The position numbers and the translations under genes are program-made. Below are positions 1 to 13,147 of a stretch of 64,000 nucleotides of DNA, one piece after another. The DNA comes from Plasmodium brasilianum (Eukaryota; Apicomplexa; Aconoidasida; Haemosporida; Plasmodiidae): assembly GCF_023973825.1 (NCBI RefSeq), contig NC_090121.1, positions 2,154,001 through 2,218,000 of the forward strand, in the 5' to 3' direction. Under the pieces are notes generated by a model. The model searched no databases. It saw only the letters and a list, made by a program, of their open reading frames with translations, and was not told where the DNA came from. Numbering within the stretch: position 1 is the stretch's first letter; each line of letters opens with the position of its first letter.

Positions 1-2950
1 CCATATTAGACATGAAAAAATATTAGTTTTAGTAAAAAAGATGCGAATTTCTTTATTTCGTTTTTATAATGAATTTTTTAAAGTTGTTAAAACTAATGTT
101 ATAATTAAGGTATTATATATATATGACATTTTCAGTAATAATAAGTAAAATGTTAATTTATATCCTCTTAATTATTTTCCGTTATGTCAATATATAATAT
201 ATTTAGATTTTTTATTTAAATAAATATAACCATAGTACATATTGGGGCACAAGACAACAATATATTTAAAAAAGAGTTATAATTAAAGAAAATATATTTT
301 AGTAAAAGTTATACTTAAAAATATTATTAATTCATGCTATTCTAATAAAACAACTAAGAAAGGGTTTAATGTGTATTTAATGGAAAATATTATATAAATA
401 TTATAGTTCAACATACAAATATTTTATTTCAAAATATAAATAGATTTTAGTATACTATAAATTGATAAAATATTGCATTAATAAAGATATATTATGGGAT
501 AAAATTCTATTAATCAAATACACACTAGAATACACTCGAAAAATATTTTTAGAACTTGTATAATTAAATCAGTCACAAAATATATAATAAAAATATATTA
601 TAAATTTTCCTCTAATTATCTGAATGTACTGTTTTTGAAAATTATGTTTAATAAAACTTATTAATTAAAATGTAGAGGGAATAAAATATGGTAGTAACAA
701 AATTATAATATGTTACATAAATTTATATTATATATATAAAAAGTTTTAGACATAATATAATCTAAACTATTAAAATCTTTGTTTACAAAATAAAATTATT
801 TAACACATATATATAGTTTTATTTTTATCTTATAACTAAAATATTAGGTATATATTTTGTATAATAATTTAAGAACTAAACTCTTTTGATTTTTTGCGGA
901 CCATGTATATTTATATATGAAGTCAATAATTCAACTAATATAGCGATATAAAGAATATTAACACCGTAAATTTTGAACTGTTATTTGTTATATGTTGCTT
1001 TATAAATGTTTTAAAAATACACACGCAATGTGATACAATGAGAAGAAAAACAACTAAATTAAACATCATATTTTAAAAATAGAAATTTTTTTTTTTTTAA
1101 CATTTTACTGGTATTTTTTGTGAACATTTTTTTTTAAAGCTTTTTTTTTTTTTATTTAACAAGGATATTTGTACTTTCTTAAAAGTTTTGTTTATTTTTT
1201 CAATTCTAAGACCATTAAAAACAAAAATTGATAAATTCAAGTAAAATATTTTTTAAATATGTTTCGACGAAGATTTTAAAGAATTATTTTTTATTTTATA
1301 AGATCAAAATTAGCAGAAAAAAAAAAAAAATCTAGAATGAACAAGATTTATCCTGAATTTATATGAAATATTTTATTTATTTATATATTATACTATTATT
1401 TTTTTTTCAATGTACATTTATTTTTACAACAGATAATAAAAAATTATATTCGTAATTTATACAGATTTTTTATTTAAAAGACTACTTTACAAATTTAGAG
1501 TTAAAAAGTATTAAATGTAAATAAAACATAGAAAATTCAGCGTGCGTTATTACTGTTTTTAATATGATGCTGAAAACATGTAAATGATAAAAAAAATATT
1601 AAAAAAAAACAAAAAAAAACAATTGCACCTTTTACATTGTATTATGTGTTCTTTTATATAAATTTAATATAAAAGGATTCAAAGAGAAATATTTGTTTTT
1701 ATTAATAGCTAATAAACATTAATTCATTTATAAAGAAAAAATTTATCTAGTAAATATTCATCCATTTATAGATGTAAATAAAAAGAAAAAAAGATGAGGT
1801 TTATTATTAATTATTTAATTATTCTATTTGTATTTTACTTTATTTTATTACCTTTATGTAGATGTTTTAGTGTGCAGTAATTAATTTGGTATTATAAATA
1901 AATGAACTACACTGTTTCTTGAATATATATGTATTTTTTTATTTATTAGTACTAAAAGCAAAATAAAATAAAATCAATAAATACCAAATTGATTGAAAAT
2001 ATTATAGATTTCTAACATTATCTAAAATAAAATCATTACTTCTGAATATACAATATTTAAAATGCACAAAATAGAACATATTAATGTCTGTTAAAAAATT
2101 ATATTGAATTTAGCATTTATGTATTCTATAAAAAATCTAAGTATTTCATTTAATTTTTGTATTAGAAGTAAAAAAATGTGTTTAGTTACGTTATTTTGAT
2201 GCATTAAATATTTTATCTGCAACGGAGTTAACATTATACTTTATTTATATCAAGTAACAATATAAATAGTGCTATTATTGTTATTCAAGATATTATAGTT
2301 TGTGTAAGGAAAAAAAACAGTAGGAAATGAAAAATGAAAATAAAAATTTTAAAATATTTGTTTTTCAGTTTTATATTTTTTATATATAAATAAAGGTAAG
2401 TTTTTTATTACTGAAATTATTTTTTTATAAATAAATAGTATTTTTAGTATGTTTTTGAATTCGTGTTTTCTCAAAGTATCTAACTTTTATACATTAAATG
2501 TGATAAAGCTATGTTACGTTGGTATTAAATAAGCAAATCTATAAGGATATATTACTGTATAATAATTAACTATTTTTCTTTATCCTATAATCCAATACAT
2601 AGTGTATGTGTTCATATGTATGTATATATATATATACAGTTTAACAAATAATATCGATTACTTAAAAATAATGAGTAAAATGAAATGAGTCTATATAATG
2701 ATATTTAATAAAATAAAAGTGTGAATCATATACTGTACACTTTATTCTATACTAATTTTGTGATTATTTTAAAGAAATGCCAAAAAAAATTAAATAAGGT
2801 TTTTTTTCATCACAAAAATTTATTAATTTATCCTTTTTATATGAGCTTGTCACCGTTACAATAATTTGATATAATTACAATGCGTATATTTTTTGATTTA
2901 TCATTTCATTTATTTATTTATTGTTGTTGTTGTTCGTTCACTTGTGTATT
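1..2950. other. Intergenic A+T-rich DNA, no gene seen
   Basis: No open reading frame of useful length and no recognisable family fragment was found on either strand. The stretch is made of short A and T runs. The only assignable sequence nearby is the PIR third-exon remnant that begins just after it. A PIR second exon would be expected in the last part of this stretch, but I could not recognise one, so the remnant appears truncated at its 5' side. Confidence 0.6.
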
Positions 2951-2952
2951 CG

Positions 2953-3117
2953 TTTAATCCCTTTGGAACATATTTAAGTAAAATTGAAAAAAGGAAAAAC
3001 AAAGTTAAGGGCAATCTTCATTATTTAAGCACAAAACTACTAACTCAGCGAGCCTTATAACATACGTATGTCAACCCGAACAACAACAGATTTAATCCAG
3101 AATACTATGTAGCATAA
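2953..3117 (+). pseudogene. pir: Orphan PIR third exon (cytoplasmic tail remnant)
   Basis: Translated from 2953, this 165-nt segment matches, residue for residue in layout, the third exon of the intact PIR gene ending at 59094. It opens with F-N-P-F-G where the intact gene has F-T-P-F-G, continues with a K/R-rich stretch, and ends in a stop at the same distance (55 codons). It is broken in two ways: there is an internal TAA after about 35 codons, and the expected AG acceptor immediately upstream reads CG (2951-2952). No second exon with the PIR cysteine pattern or membrane segment could be found upstream, so this is a truncated relic. The 3' flank is also shared with the 59-kb gene. Family identity is well supported; the exact history of truncation is inference. 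Confidence 0.8.
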
Positions 3118-3268
3118 GCTTCATTTATGTAATGTTTTAAAGCATTTAATCTGATTTAGTTCAAAGATATTAAGAATACAAAAATGGGGTAAATAAACAT
3201 TTCTATTCAGTGGGAATAATAAAAACAGTAAAAAAGAAGTGTAATCGACATATATATAATTTTCTTCT

Positions 3269-3278
3269 TAACTTTATA

Positions 3279-3311
<33 letters not shown>
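3269..3311. repeat. TA run followed by T run
   Basis: A run of about ten TA units is followed directly by about seventeen T. The same kind of tract occurs after the 59-kb PIR gene at the equivalent place (T run near 59287-59298). It therefore lies inside the repeated PIR 3' flank and predates or tracks the duplication. Confidence 0.7.
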
Positions 3312-4275
3312 CTTTTTCTGTAATTTTAGAGTTATATTTTTGCTTTAATTTATCCTCTATTGTTTTTTATTTTTAAATAAAAAAAAATATGAGATATACT
3401 AATATTATATCTTATATGTAAAATTATAAATTTTATTTTATTGTCTAATAATATTTTAAGGTTATAATACACCATGCGTTGTAAGTTTGTATAGGAAAAA
3501 TATTTTTACTTATTTTAATTATACTAATGAAACAGTATAATAATTTCATTTAATGTTTTGTTAATGCTTAATATATAGCAGCTAAATCATATTTATATTT
3601 AATGGAAAAGTAAATCTGAAATTGTGAATTTATTGAAGTTTTTTGAAACGGGTAAACAATGACATGAGTAGAAAACCTTATTAATTTCTTAAAATATAGT
3701 CTTCATATAACTTATAATATAAATCATATCCAAAAAAATATAATTATCAAATTAGGATTAAATAGTATATAATCATCAATGAACAAATATGTTGGATATG
3801 TGGCAAAATGAATATGATCTTATTTTACTTTTACGTTTTGGATAAAATAACCTCGAATTAGACAACATTTCTCCTATATATGTAAGAAAAAATTCATGAA
3901 AATTTGTATTAAATAGTTATAAAATATTCCCAATATTCTAATAAATTAATTGTTGCAACAGCTATTGCAATACAAACAATAAAATAGATACATGTATATG
4001 GAATTTTAATATTATAAAGCATGAATCTTGTAATGAAATATATCGTAATGCTAAAGTTGAGTTCTCCGCTGGTATACGAAAATTCCTTTAAAAATTCAGA
4101 AAAATCGGGGAAAAGGAATCTAATATATAAATAGTAAAATGCTTAATTTTCACTAGAGCGGATGTTGTATTATCAACGTGAAAAAATTCAGAGTAAGGTA
4201 GAAATAAAAAAGACGAAGAAAAGATAATTTAAGGATATTACCTTTAAGAACTTATATGTTCCAGCTTATTTCAGA

Positions 4276-4332
4276 ATGGAAAATGTAGGTGTGGAAGTCC
4301 GCAATGAAGGGGAAGAGAATATAACTTTCCAA
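4276..4332 (+). other. Short exon-like open segment, family unknown
   Basis: An ATG at 4276 opens 19 codons (beginning M-E-N-V-G-V-E-V) that run into a good splice donor, GTAAAT, at 4333. Just upstream is an acceptor-like 'ttatttcag'. The surrounding 4050-4340 is visibly richer in G and C than its neighbourhood, and the reading frame is open for a further 16 codons upstream. This resembles a short first exon or a piece of a decayed exon. I could not place it in a family, and no matching second exon was found downstream. It is a candidate only. Confidence 0.25.
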
Positions 4333-4339
4333 GTAAATA

Positions 4340-6590
4340 TATACTAAAAACTCTCAAAACCATATGAAATAAACATCAAAATTTATCTAAACATTAACAA
4401 CTATAAGATAATTCTAATTTATTAACACAAATTGGCATTGGGACTTCTTGTATATTAGAAACAATTACTATTATATATAATTCCAATATTATCTGAAATT
4501 TCATCATAGCTTCTACGTTGCGAACGTTATTTGTTTCGTTTCATCGTTATGGTAAAAAAATACGTATTTCATTCTATAATATAAATATTTCATTCTACTC
4601 AGTAATTTATATTTTAATAACCTTATGAATTCATAATGTTAATGTACATTATATACTTTTTATATTATTGATATATATATCAGTTAAATGCATGAGAATG
4701 GGATTTTCTATCTATCTCTATATATTATTCTTTAATATACTTTATAAAATTTATGTTATAAAGTATGAAGTTTTATATAAGGCAGCGAAAAAAAAATGTT
4801 GCTGCAAGAAGAAAAATATTCTGTGAATGGGGTAAATATGGTACTATATTGACGTAGACAAATCATTAATTAAGGATATTAATTAGTAAAAAAAATAATG
4901 CAACCAATTTATATAATAAACATTTCGATATATAAAAAATTTATAGTTTATAAATAATATATAAATAAAAGGAGATATTAGGGGAAAAATTAATTATGAA
5001 ATGACTAAACATAAATTAACAGGGTGAAATTAATGTAGCCTAACTTTTTTTGTGTAATATAAAAAAAATACATGTTAATCTATGAAATATATGAATATAT
5101 TGAATATTATACAAATAAAATGGGATAAAATAAAAAAAAAAAATAAGTCACTGTAGTGTTAGATATTAATCAAACTCATAAAATTATAAAATGTACATGA
5201 ATATAACAGTAAATTATTATTCAGTTGAATTATTAATTAAAATATATATATTTATATCAATATTAGTGGTAAGTTTCATATATTACATGTGAAAAAAAGT
5301 AACACTTTTTTTTTTATATAATAAAAATTTTAAAAGATTAGTAATAATTCAAAAATTATTAACTAAATTGCCACTGTGAATATGAAAATATTTCTACTAT
5401 TTCATAGACAATAATATTAAAGACATAATAATCAATTACTTTGTACTAGTACAACGTTAAAAACAGTAACTACAAAAAGAATAATACATTAATGTAAATG
5501 ATACATGTAGAAGAATGTATTTATGGAAAAATTATTGAATTTGGCGTTGAATGAAAAATGTATTGCATGAAAAATAAGAATATATATATGTGGATAATAT
5601 TATATAATTCACTTGCTATATAAAATATTGGACGAAGAAAATTAAATATATTATAAAAACTTTAAAGGATATTTACAGAATTTATTCATTTTGCAAAATA
5701 ATAAGTAATTTAGACAAATATACATATATGTATAATTAATAAAAGACAGCTCCCAAAAATATTTATAAGAATTATACACTCCCAAAAATGATGAATTAGA
5801 AATAAATATTTAGCTGGATTTTATTATATATATAACATTTAATATTTTATAATATAATTTATAAATTATATATGAATTATTATAAATTTTTAAATGAGTT
5901 TAACGTATATTTTAAATGACATACTAAATGTGAACTAATGAAATCTTCAAACAATGGGTTCAAAGATAAAGAATAAGATTTTTTTCATATTCCGCAATAA
6001 AAACTTATATATAATAAAACAAAAAAAAAAAAATACAATAAGGTAAATATCTTTTCTTTTTTTTTCTTTTTTTAATTATTTCCTTTATAAGAAAATATAT
6101 TTTTTAAAAAACAATAATACAACTTTTTTTTTCAGATTGGAATAATTTTGGATATATAATTTTTTTATAATTATTAGTCTCATGGTTACAACACGTAACA
6201 AAAATAGTTAGATATAACATATTTTTACTGTTAAAAGTATATTTAATAAATTTTAATTTTTTATATACCTATGGTGATTATACTTCACCTCTAAAATAAA
6301 TTATTCGTATTATGAATATGTGAAAGAATAAAATAAAAAATAAACCCTGAAAATAACATATTAATTTCTAAATCATATAATATAGTAAAACATGTTTCTA
6401 TGCTGCATTATTGCAATGTACATTTCTGTACACTTCACTTTTTTCTTATTTGTTTGTTCAATTTGAAATTCTTCTAAATTAACATAATTTCATAAATATT
6501 TTATAGCACTTTTAATGATAATATATCTTTTTCTTTTTTTTTTATTATATTAATATTTCTTCTAAATATATACATTTTATTAAAAAAAAT
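4340..6590. other. Intergenic A+T-rich DNA, no gene seen
   Basis: No supported gene was seen. A short basic, cysteine-rich reading frame near 4770-4830 follows a hydrophobic stretch but is interrupted by stops and has no clear family. Confidence 0.5.
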
Positions 6591-8900
6591 GAAAAAGAAA
6601 GTGGACAAATTCTAAATCTTTTTATTTGGAAATATTGATATATATTAAAGTTAATTAAAAGTACATACATTTCAAAAATTATAATACAAAAGTAAAAAAA
6701 TCATGTTTTTTCTTGTCCTTAAAATATATTTTTTTTTACAATTAGGGTTACTAATTTGATTTTTTTAATAAATATAGTAGACTATAAAAAATGCAAGTTT
6801 AAGAATTAATATATAATCGTATAAAATTGTACAAATTATATATTATTCTATTTATTATTATTGCTGTTTTATTGTTATAATAATTAATATGTTTTAGCCG
6901 TAAATAATCTTTGTTAACAAATAAATAATATTAATAAAATTAGAATTATACTTAGGAAAACAACTTCAAACATAAAAATTACTTTCTCTAAATGTATATA
7001 ACAGTGCATTTTTCATAAACACTATGTATTGAATAAACTTTATATTTCAAAATATTAATAAGGATTATATATTTTTTTTATTTAACTTTGAAAGGATTAA
7101 TAGAAAAATTATTTCACTGAAGAAATGTAATTAAATAATCAAATTATTCATTTTGAATGTGTAAGAATGAATGGGATTTCTGGTATTTTAAAGAAAGCTA
7201 ATTTTTTTTTACATAATATTTAAAATATAAATAATAAATAATAATTTATTTTTAAAATTACATTTCCTGGTAAATGCTCTAAAATTGAATATATATATCT
7301 TATATTTTATTTTTTACTAAATAATAAAAAAAAATTAAAAATAAATAGTAGTATTCTTTATCATTAAAAGGATATATTATATTATTGTTAACTTTTTCCT
7401 AATTCCTTATATATTATAAGATTAAAAATTTTTATAATAGATTTAAACATTACGTTATTTTTTTTTATGAAATTTATTACACTTAGAGTGTTAACTGGAC
7501 TAATTTTAATAATGATATGATATGTTAATATTATTTAAGGTTATTTTTATTTTCACATATATTTTGTGTTATATGTGTATTAATTCTGTACTTTAGAGCG
7601 AGATAATATATTTTTTTTAAATAATAAATATTTACTTTGTTTTATAGCGTACTCTTAAAAAATCGTCGAACAAGAAATACAACTGTTATAGAAAATTAGA
7701 TACAATATTTTATAGATTACTAGTAAATCATAGACAGGATAAAAGTTCAAATGTTAGAGGAATAAAAAGAAGATATACGGGATAATTAAGTAATTGTAGA
7801 AAAGGAAAAAATAAAATAAACAGTTAGATAGAAATTTATTATATAATGGTGGAGTAAATATGCAAACTAAGGAAAATAAATCCTGTATATTTGAAACAAA
7901 AAATTATTTCCATGTTAAACCAAAAATATTGAAAGAATTTGATTATATGAATTTTCATAAAATCAACATAACATTTAGAGACAAGAAGTACAAAAAAAAT
8001 AATAAACAATAAATGTGGATTACGATATATACCACTCTAATTATTGTTTACTTGTTGTTGTTATCAAAAAATTTTATCATTGAGTTATAGACCAACATAT
8101 GGGACGTTCATTTTATTGATAAAAATATTTTGTAATGTGTGTTCAACACCTTTGCGTGATATATTTATGAAATTACCATTAATTTTTTTGTTCACATTTA
8201 TAGAAAAGGAAACAACTAGGAAACCTTTTCATTTAAGTAATTTTTATTGTATTTTAATATATATTATACCCATCTATATATTATATGTTACACTAATGTA
8301 AGCGGTTGTTTTTTACTATAAAAAATTTTAAAAATGTGGAAAAATCAAGTTCAGGAAAAGGTAAAATGAATAATTGCAGATATTTTCAATAGGTAAATCA
8401 TTCTTATATAGGGAGTAAAATCGGTAAAATTAGTAGTTATGTACTTATTAAGCAAATTTATAATTGCTTATATTTTATAAATTCATCTGCATTTATGTGA
8501 TTATTTAGATACACAGAGGTAAAAAAAATGTATGTTCTTACCTTTTTTTTGGATTTGAATGTTTTCATGCTTTTAAATGCGTGTCTTAATGTATTATTAT
8601 TGTTTATTTAAGCATTACGTCTTAATATACTCTTGTTTATATAGATTTTTATAAATAACATATTCATATCCTTTAAAATTAATATATAGTAGGATATTTA
8701 ATGCAATTTTAGTGACGTTTTATGTTAATTAATATATAAAATATATTAAATGGTGCCTTCTATTTTTTAAGTTGCTCTAGTATAATTAATTATATGACAA
8801 TACAAAAAAATGTACTATTATTTTTAAATTAAAAATGAATATGCTCTGTTTTGTACTTAATGAAAAGAAGAAAATGTATCATGTTGAATTGCTATATGTA
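6590..8900 (+). repeat. fam-l/m repeat unit 1 (gene plus shared flanks)
   Basis: About 0.84 kb before the exon-1 remnant lies a segment containing 'gtggacaaatt' and then 'tttcaaaaattataatacaa'. The same two strings occur in the same order and at nearly the same distance before the 47-kb fam-l/m gene (46322 and 46393). Related but more diverged sequence precedes the 62.6-kb copy. The downstream flank is also similar between units, for example 'ataaattcatctg' near 8479 and 'tttcataaatctatctg' near 63530. This suggests duplication of whole units rather than of coding regions alone. Boundaries are estimates. Confidence 0.5.
7437..8301 (+). pseudogene. Decayed fam-l/fam-m exported-protein gene
   Basis: Exon 1 (about 7437-7516) should encode a hydrophobic signal segment. 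Its start codon reads ATA and its donor position (7517) reads AT instead of GT. Exon 2 starts at 7648 after 'ttttatag'. It first encodes a Y-R-K-L-D-T...Y-R-L-L-V segment, matching the export-motif region of the family. The frame then shifts by -1 in an A-rich tract near 7800-7825 and continues with an E-N-K-S-C-I-F-E-T-K-like segment that I associate with fam-m. Further stops and shifts follow. The last part (8044-8301) is an open hydrophobic stretch of 85 codons, probably the C-terminal membrane region. The family function is unknown; members are predicted to be exported to the host red cell and to span the membrane twice. This copy cannot make a full product. Confidence 0.75.
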
Positions 8901-9840
8901 AACATTTATTACCTTTTTTACATGCCGCCATATTAATTCCATATAAAACATTTTATAAAAAATATGCAACTAAATATATTTTTGTAAAAATTTTTAAAAT
9001 GATTTTTAGATTTTATTTTGTATTATATAAATGTTAAATTATAAATAAATAATAAAATAATATTATTTTAAAATATGGATTATCTTTAACTGTTTACTTT
9101 TTTGGGGAATCAAAATCGTTAGTATTAGATAAAGAAATAAATATACTTATACTGTATTATTGTTCTTAATTGTGATTTTAATTTAATTTTATAAAAATTT
9201 ATTAAATATATATTGTATTAAAAATTTATAAATAAATATGTTATGTATTTATTTTTTATATCATTAAAGAATAAAAATAATGAATTAAATGTACTCATAT
9301 ATTAAATGTCAGTATTCAGAAGTTCTTTTCTTGTATTTTCCGTTTATTCTTAGAATAATTGACTTCTAATTATATCTTATATATTAACAGAAGTAATCAT
9401 CTTCATTAATTTAAGGAAAATAAATGTATTCTTTAATGCAGTAATATAATTTTGTGTGAACAAATATTTATTTATATGCTCTATTTTTTATGTTTGTCTA
9501 TAAATATATTAACGAGTAAATATAACTTAAAAGGAATATAATATTATAAAACGTTTATATTAAAATGTAGTAATTCATAGATATTAATAAGGATAACTTT
9601 TTAATTATTATCAAAATAATAAAAAATAACTTTTTTATAGATAATTCTTAAATACATAACATTGTTTTTAATGGTTATATAAGTTATAACATGATGTATT
9701 TTAAAAGATACTCTATTATTTTGTACTTGATTTAATTAAGCAGTAGAAATGCATATGGTTTCCATGCAACAATTTTAAGAGTATCTTTCATTTATTATAT
9801 ATCCTTTTTTTTAGGAACGAATGAATATTTTATTATAATA
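8302..9840. other. Intergenic A+T-rich DNA, no gene seen
   Basis: Apart from the downstream flank shared with the other fam-l/m units, I see no coding signal, RNA gene or tandem repeat here. Confidence 0.55.
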
Positions 9841-9849
9841 TTAATACAT

Positions 9850-10060
9850 TTTATACATGTACTACTTAAATACATTATAAAAAGTACTGATTTGTTAAAT
9901 AACAAAAGCATATGTTTGTTATTTTAAAATGGTTCTTCGGATATAGTGAACAAGCTGCGAATATCATATATGGATAATTCTACATGGGAGGTGTTAAAAC
10001 CTAGCTGATATGAATTTTAATAAAATAATTTATTTTTATTTTTTTCTTCTATTAAACATA
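9850..10060 (+). repeat. Repeat copy 1 with mini-exon-like ATG...GT block (partner 40030-40240)
   Basis: The stretch ending 'catatatggataattctacatgg' aligns with 'catatatggagaatactgcatgg' near 40163, and a diverged match extends about 150 bp upstream in both places. Each copy has an ATG opening a short frame (M-D-N-S-T-W-E and M-E-N-T-A-W-N). Each frame runs quickly into a GT, as the very short first exons of PIR-like genes do. The homology is clear over roughly 100 bp. The interpretation as a first exon is a guess, because I could not identify the gene that would follow in either place. Confidence 0.45.
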
Positions 10061-10079
10061 TTTTACCACATTCATATTC

Positions 10080-11110
10080 TCACTAAATGGACTAATACAA
10101 AGAAAAAGGAGAATTAAAAATAATTTAGATGAATGAAACTGTGAATTATTATTATGTAGTAACGAAAATCAAAATATGAATTTAAAGTAACGTTTTTACC
10201 ATATAACATAATACTCCTTTAAAAATATATAATTAACGTAAAACGCAGAATATATGTTCATTTTGCAGGGACACATAAAGTAATTTAAATATCATTTATG
10301 GATTAATTCAATTAAAGAAGAAAATAAAAAGTAAAATAAACAAAATACAACAATCAGAAGAAAAGAATACAGAAATGATATATATCAGATTTGGAATATA
10401 TGAAATAGCCTTAAAATATTTTAGTTTTAAAATACATATACAATATAACGTTTATATCTTGAATATATTTTAATTAACTCTACTTGGAATTTGATTACAT
10501 AAGAGGACATTTGAGAAAAAAAAACAAAAATTAATAAAAATATTCATAGAAAGTGCACAAAGAAATTAAATGGGGCCACGTCAATATTTCTGTATATAAA
10601 TGTGAATAACAGAAGAGTATGTACAGCTTATTATGATGAATGTGGATACATATGAAAACGTAAAGCATAATGTAAAATGCTTAAAAATAGAATATTATGA
10701 ATAATATAAATGGAGTAACATTTGTGACTCAGTTTAGTAATAAAAAGAATAAAACGATTTAAAAAAAAAGTAAAAAACATAATTAGATATTACAAAATTA
10801 ATTACAAAAATGTTATTAAAATACGTGATTCAAATGTATATAACAACGTAGAAGAACTTTAAAACTATGAGAAATTACACATAGGTAACTTTTATGAAGT
10901 AACAAATAATAAGAATTATAAAAAAATATTAAAGTTATTATTATAATATTATTAATACGAAATAATAAAATGTATAATATAATAATAATTCAGAAAAATT
11001 CAATAAAAAAAATATATAGAAAAACCCATATTGAAATCTAGAAACTCCTAAAAGATACAATAAATAGGTAATTAAATTTCCCAAATATGGAAAATTAAAA
11101 ATTTGTTTGA
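10080..11110 (+). other. Purine-rich degenerate stretch, possible coding remnant
   Basis: The + strand here is rich in A and G, unlike the surrounding mixed A/T DNA and like exon sequence elsewhere in the window. An acceptor-like 'cattttgcag' ends at about 10268. Short tryptophan- and lysine-containing fragments can be read near 10560-10740, but stops interrupt every frame. Together with the mini-exon-like block just upstream, this may be the body of a long-dead surface-protein gene. I could not name the family. Confidence 0.25.
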
Positions 11111-13147
11111 TAGTATTCTATAGTAAAACAGTTAATCATCTAATTAATTAACTATAAAGTTTTATTTTATTTATTTAATTTAAATGTAAAATGTTTTCTT
11201 ATTTGTAGATTTAGTGTAACAGTTAAATTCCATTTATGTATTTTATTTACGCATGTTATAATTATTCATTACTGTTTTTTTAACCTTTCATTTATTTATT
11301 ATATTTTTAATAATATATTTTTTATAAAGCAATTTTTTTACTTTTTTCGAATTAAAACTATCCTCTAATGAGAATAATTAATTATTATTAATAAAATTAT
11401 TTACTATACTCAACAATTACATTCCTGGCGGCAATTTTTATTAATGGGAATAAATTTAATTAATAATACAAAGTATATATTTTACATTTGTAAGAGAATA
11501 AATAAATATTATAAGAAATAACACAATGCACAATAAGTTAATTTTATATGGTGAGAAAAAAAAATGAATGTATTTATTTTTGTTTATAAGCTCATAAATT
11601 TTTTAAATAATTATTTTCTCATAAAAAGCATTATATACAGTGATGTATTATTAATTAATATATTAAAAAATATATTATTCCAAAAAAAATTAAAAGAAAA
11701 TTTATTTTATCATACTAGTGTATAATTCATTAGAGGTATATATTAAAAGTTAATATTAATTTTTAGTTCGTGTTACCCTAAATTTTTTTTTGAAAATATA
11801 TATAATAAATCATTAAAAAAATTAATATGAATAATACTTCATAGTACCAAGATATAGTAAACTCAATACAAGTATTATCTGATTAAATATATTCCGCTTG
11901 TAAATTTAATTTTAAAAAAATATATGCATAATACTAAAGCGATAATTTTCCTCTTTTTTTCGATATTTATGATATGTTTTAGGTGAATGATTATTTATCA
12001 TAAGAACATGAAATAATAATGGATATATACGATTTATTCTGTATAAAAAGAGAACTATTAATTACTATTCAATTGTATATTTAATTGGTAAAAATATATT
12101 TTCATGTTAGTATGTAACTTACTGATAAAATAAATTTTTTTTCTATTAAATTTTCAAGAATATTTTTTTATGCCAGATGATCTAAAAAAATATATTTTAT
12201 ACCCCTTTTTTAACATTTTCAAAATAGTAAATTTTGATATTTATTAAATTAATTTTATTTCTAATAATTTAAAACATATACTAATTATATATATATATAT
12301 AATATAAAAACAGGTATTTTTGCTATCCTAATATTACAATATTGTGAATGTAATGCAAAATAAAATTTAATTTTAATTTTCCTTAAGAATGTTATAGAGA
12401 GAATAAAATATTATTTTTTTTAATTATATAATAAATGGGATATTTTTTATTGAACTATTACATGTACTAATTCTTTTTTTCTTTATATAGAATTGATAAA
12501 TCATTTATTATAATTAATAATATAAAACATGTTTTTTTCACTTTATAAAATTTCAAATTCCTAATGCACATTAACAAAAAGGTCGTAAAATAAATTATTC
12601 ATTATTGCAACTACTGAAGGATAATTGATATAATAATACATAAGATATATATTTGAAAATTCGATCCAAGTTATCCATAATAAAGCATATTTAACTATAT
12701 ATATATTTATCTATAAAACATATTTTGAAAACGCAATTGGATCATTTTATGAATATACTAATATATATTGATGTTTATATACAAGATTTTTGGCTGTATT
12801 TTTTTTTAATATATATCATTACTAGTACTGTTTATCACTTTTTTAAAAATATATGTTACAATATAATAATTTGACTTGTAATATTTCGTTATATCATGAG
12901 CATTATATAGGAAATATTCCATTAATTTTTTTCACTATTAAGAATGTTTATTTCTCGTTATAATGATATAATTATAACAATATATTCCAGAAGTTACGAT
13001 TAAATCATAGTTCTAAATAATAAATATATATTTCTTTTCTATAATTCATATAAAGTGTACATAGTATATTATGTTTTATTTTCGAACATATATTGATGTT
13101 TACATGCTCATAATAATGATCATTTAATTGATATATTTATAAATAGA

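Larger units (their letters stand above)
2953..3950 (+). repeat. Repeat copy 1 of PIR 3'-end and flank (partner 58930-59950)
   Basis: After the third-exon homology, the flanking DNA can be aligned by eye with the DNA after the PIR gene at 57-59 kb. Shared blocks include the 'gatttag...agatatta-aagaatac' stretch just after the stop (3150-3180 and 59130-59160) and the 'taatttaatgttttgtaa' type segment (about 3545 and 59530). A further block begins 'aaattaggattaaata' (3751) and corresponds to 59741. Both copies have the same orientation, about 56 kb apart. The end points are approximate because the flank is diverged and low in complexity. Confidence 0.65.

Noticed and set aside
4750..4830. Basic cysteine-rich tail after a hydrophobic stretch, as in a variant-antigen C-terminus
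   Set aside because: It is interrupted by stops, has no upstream body, and the resemblance is too short to support a family call.
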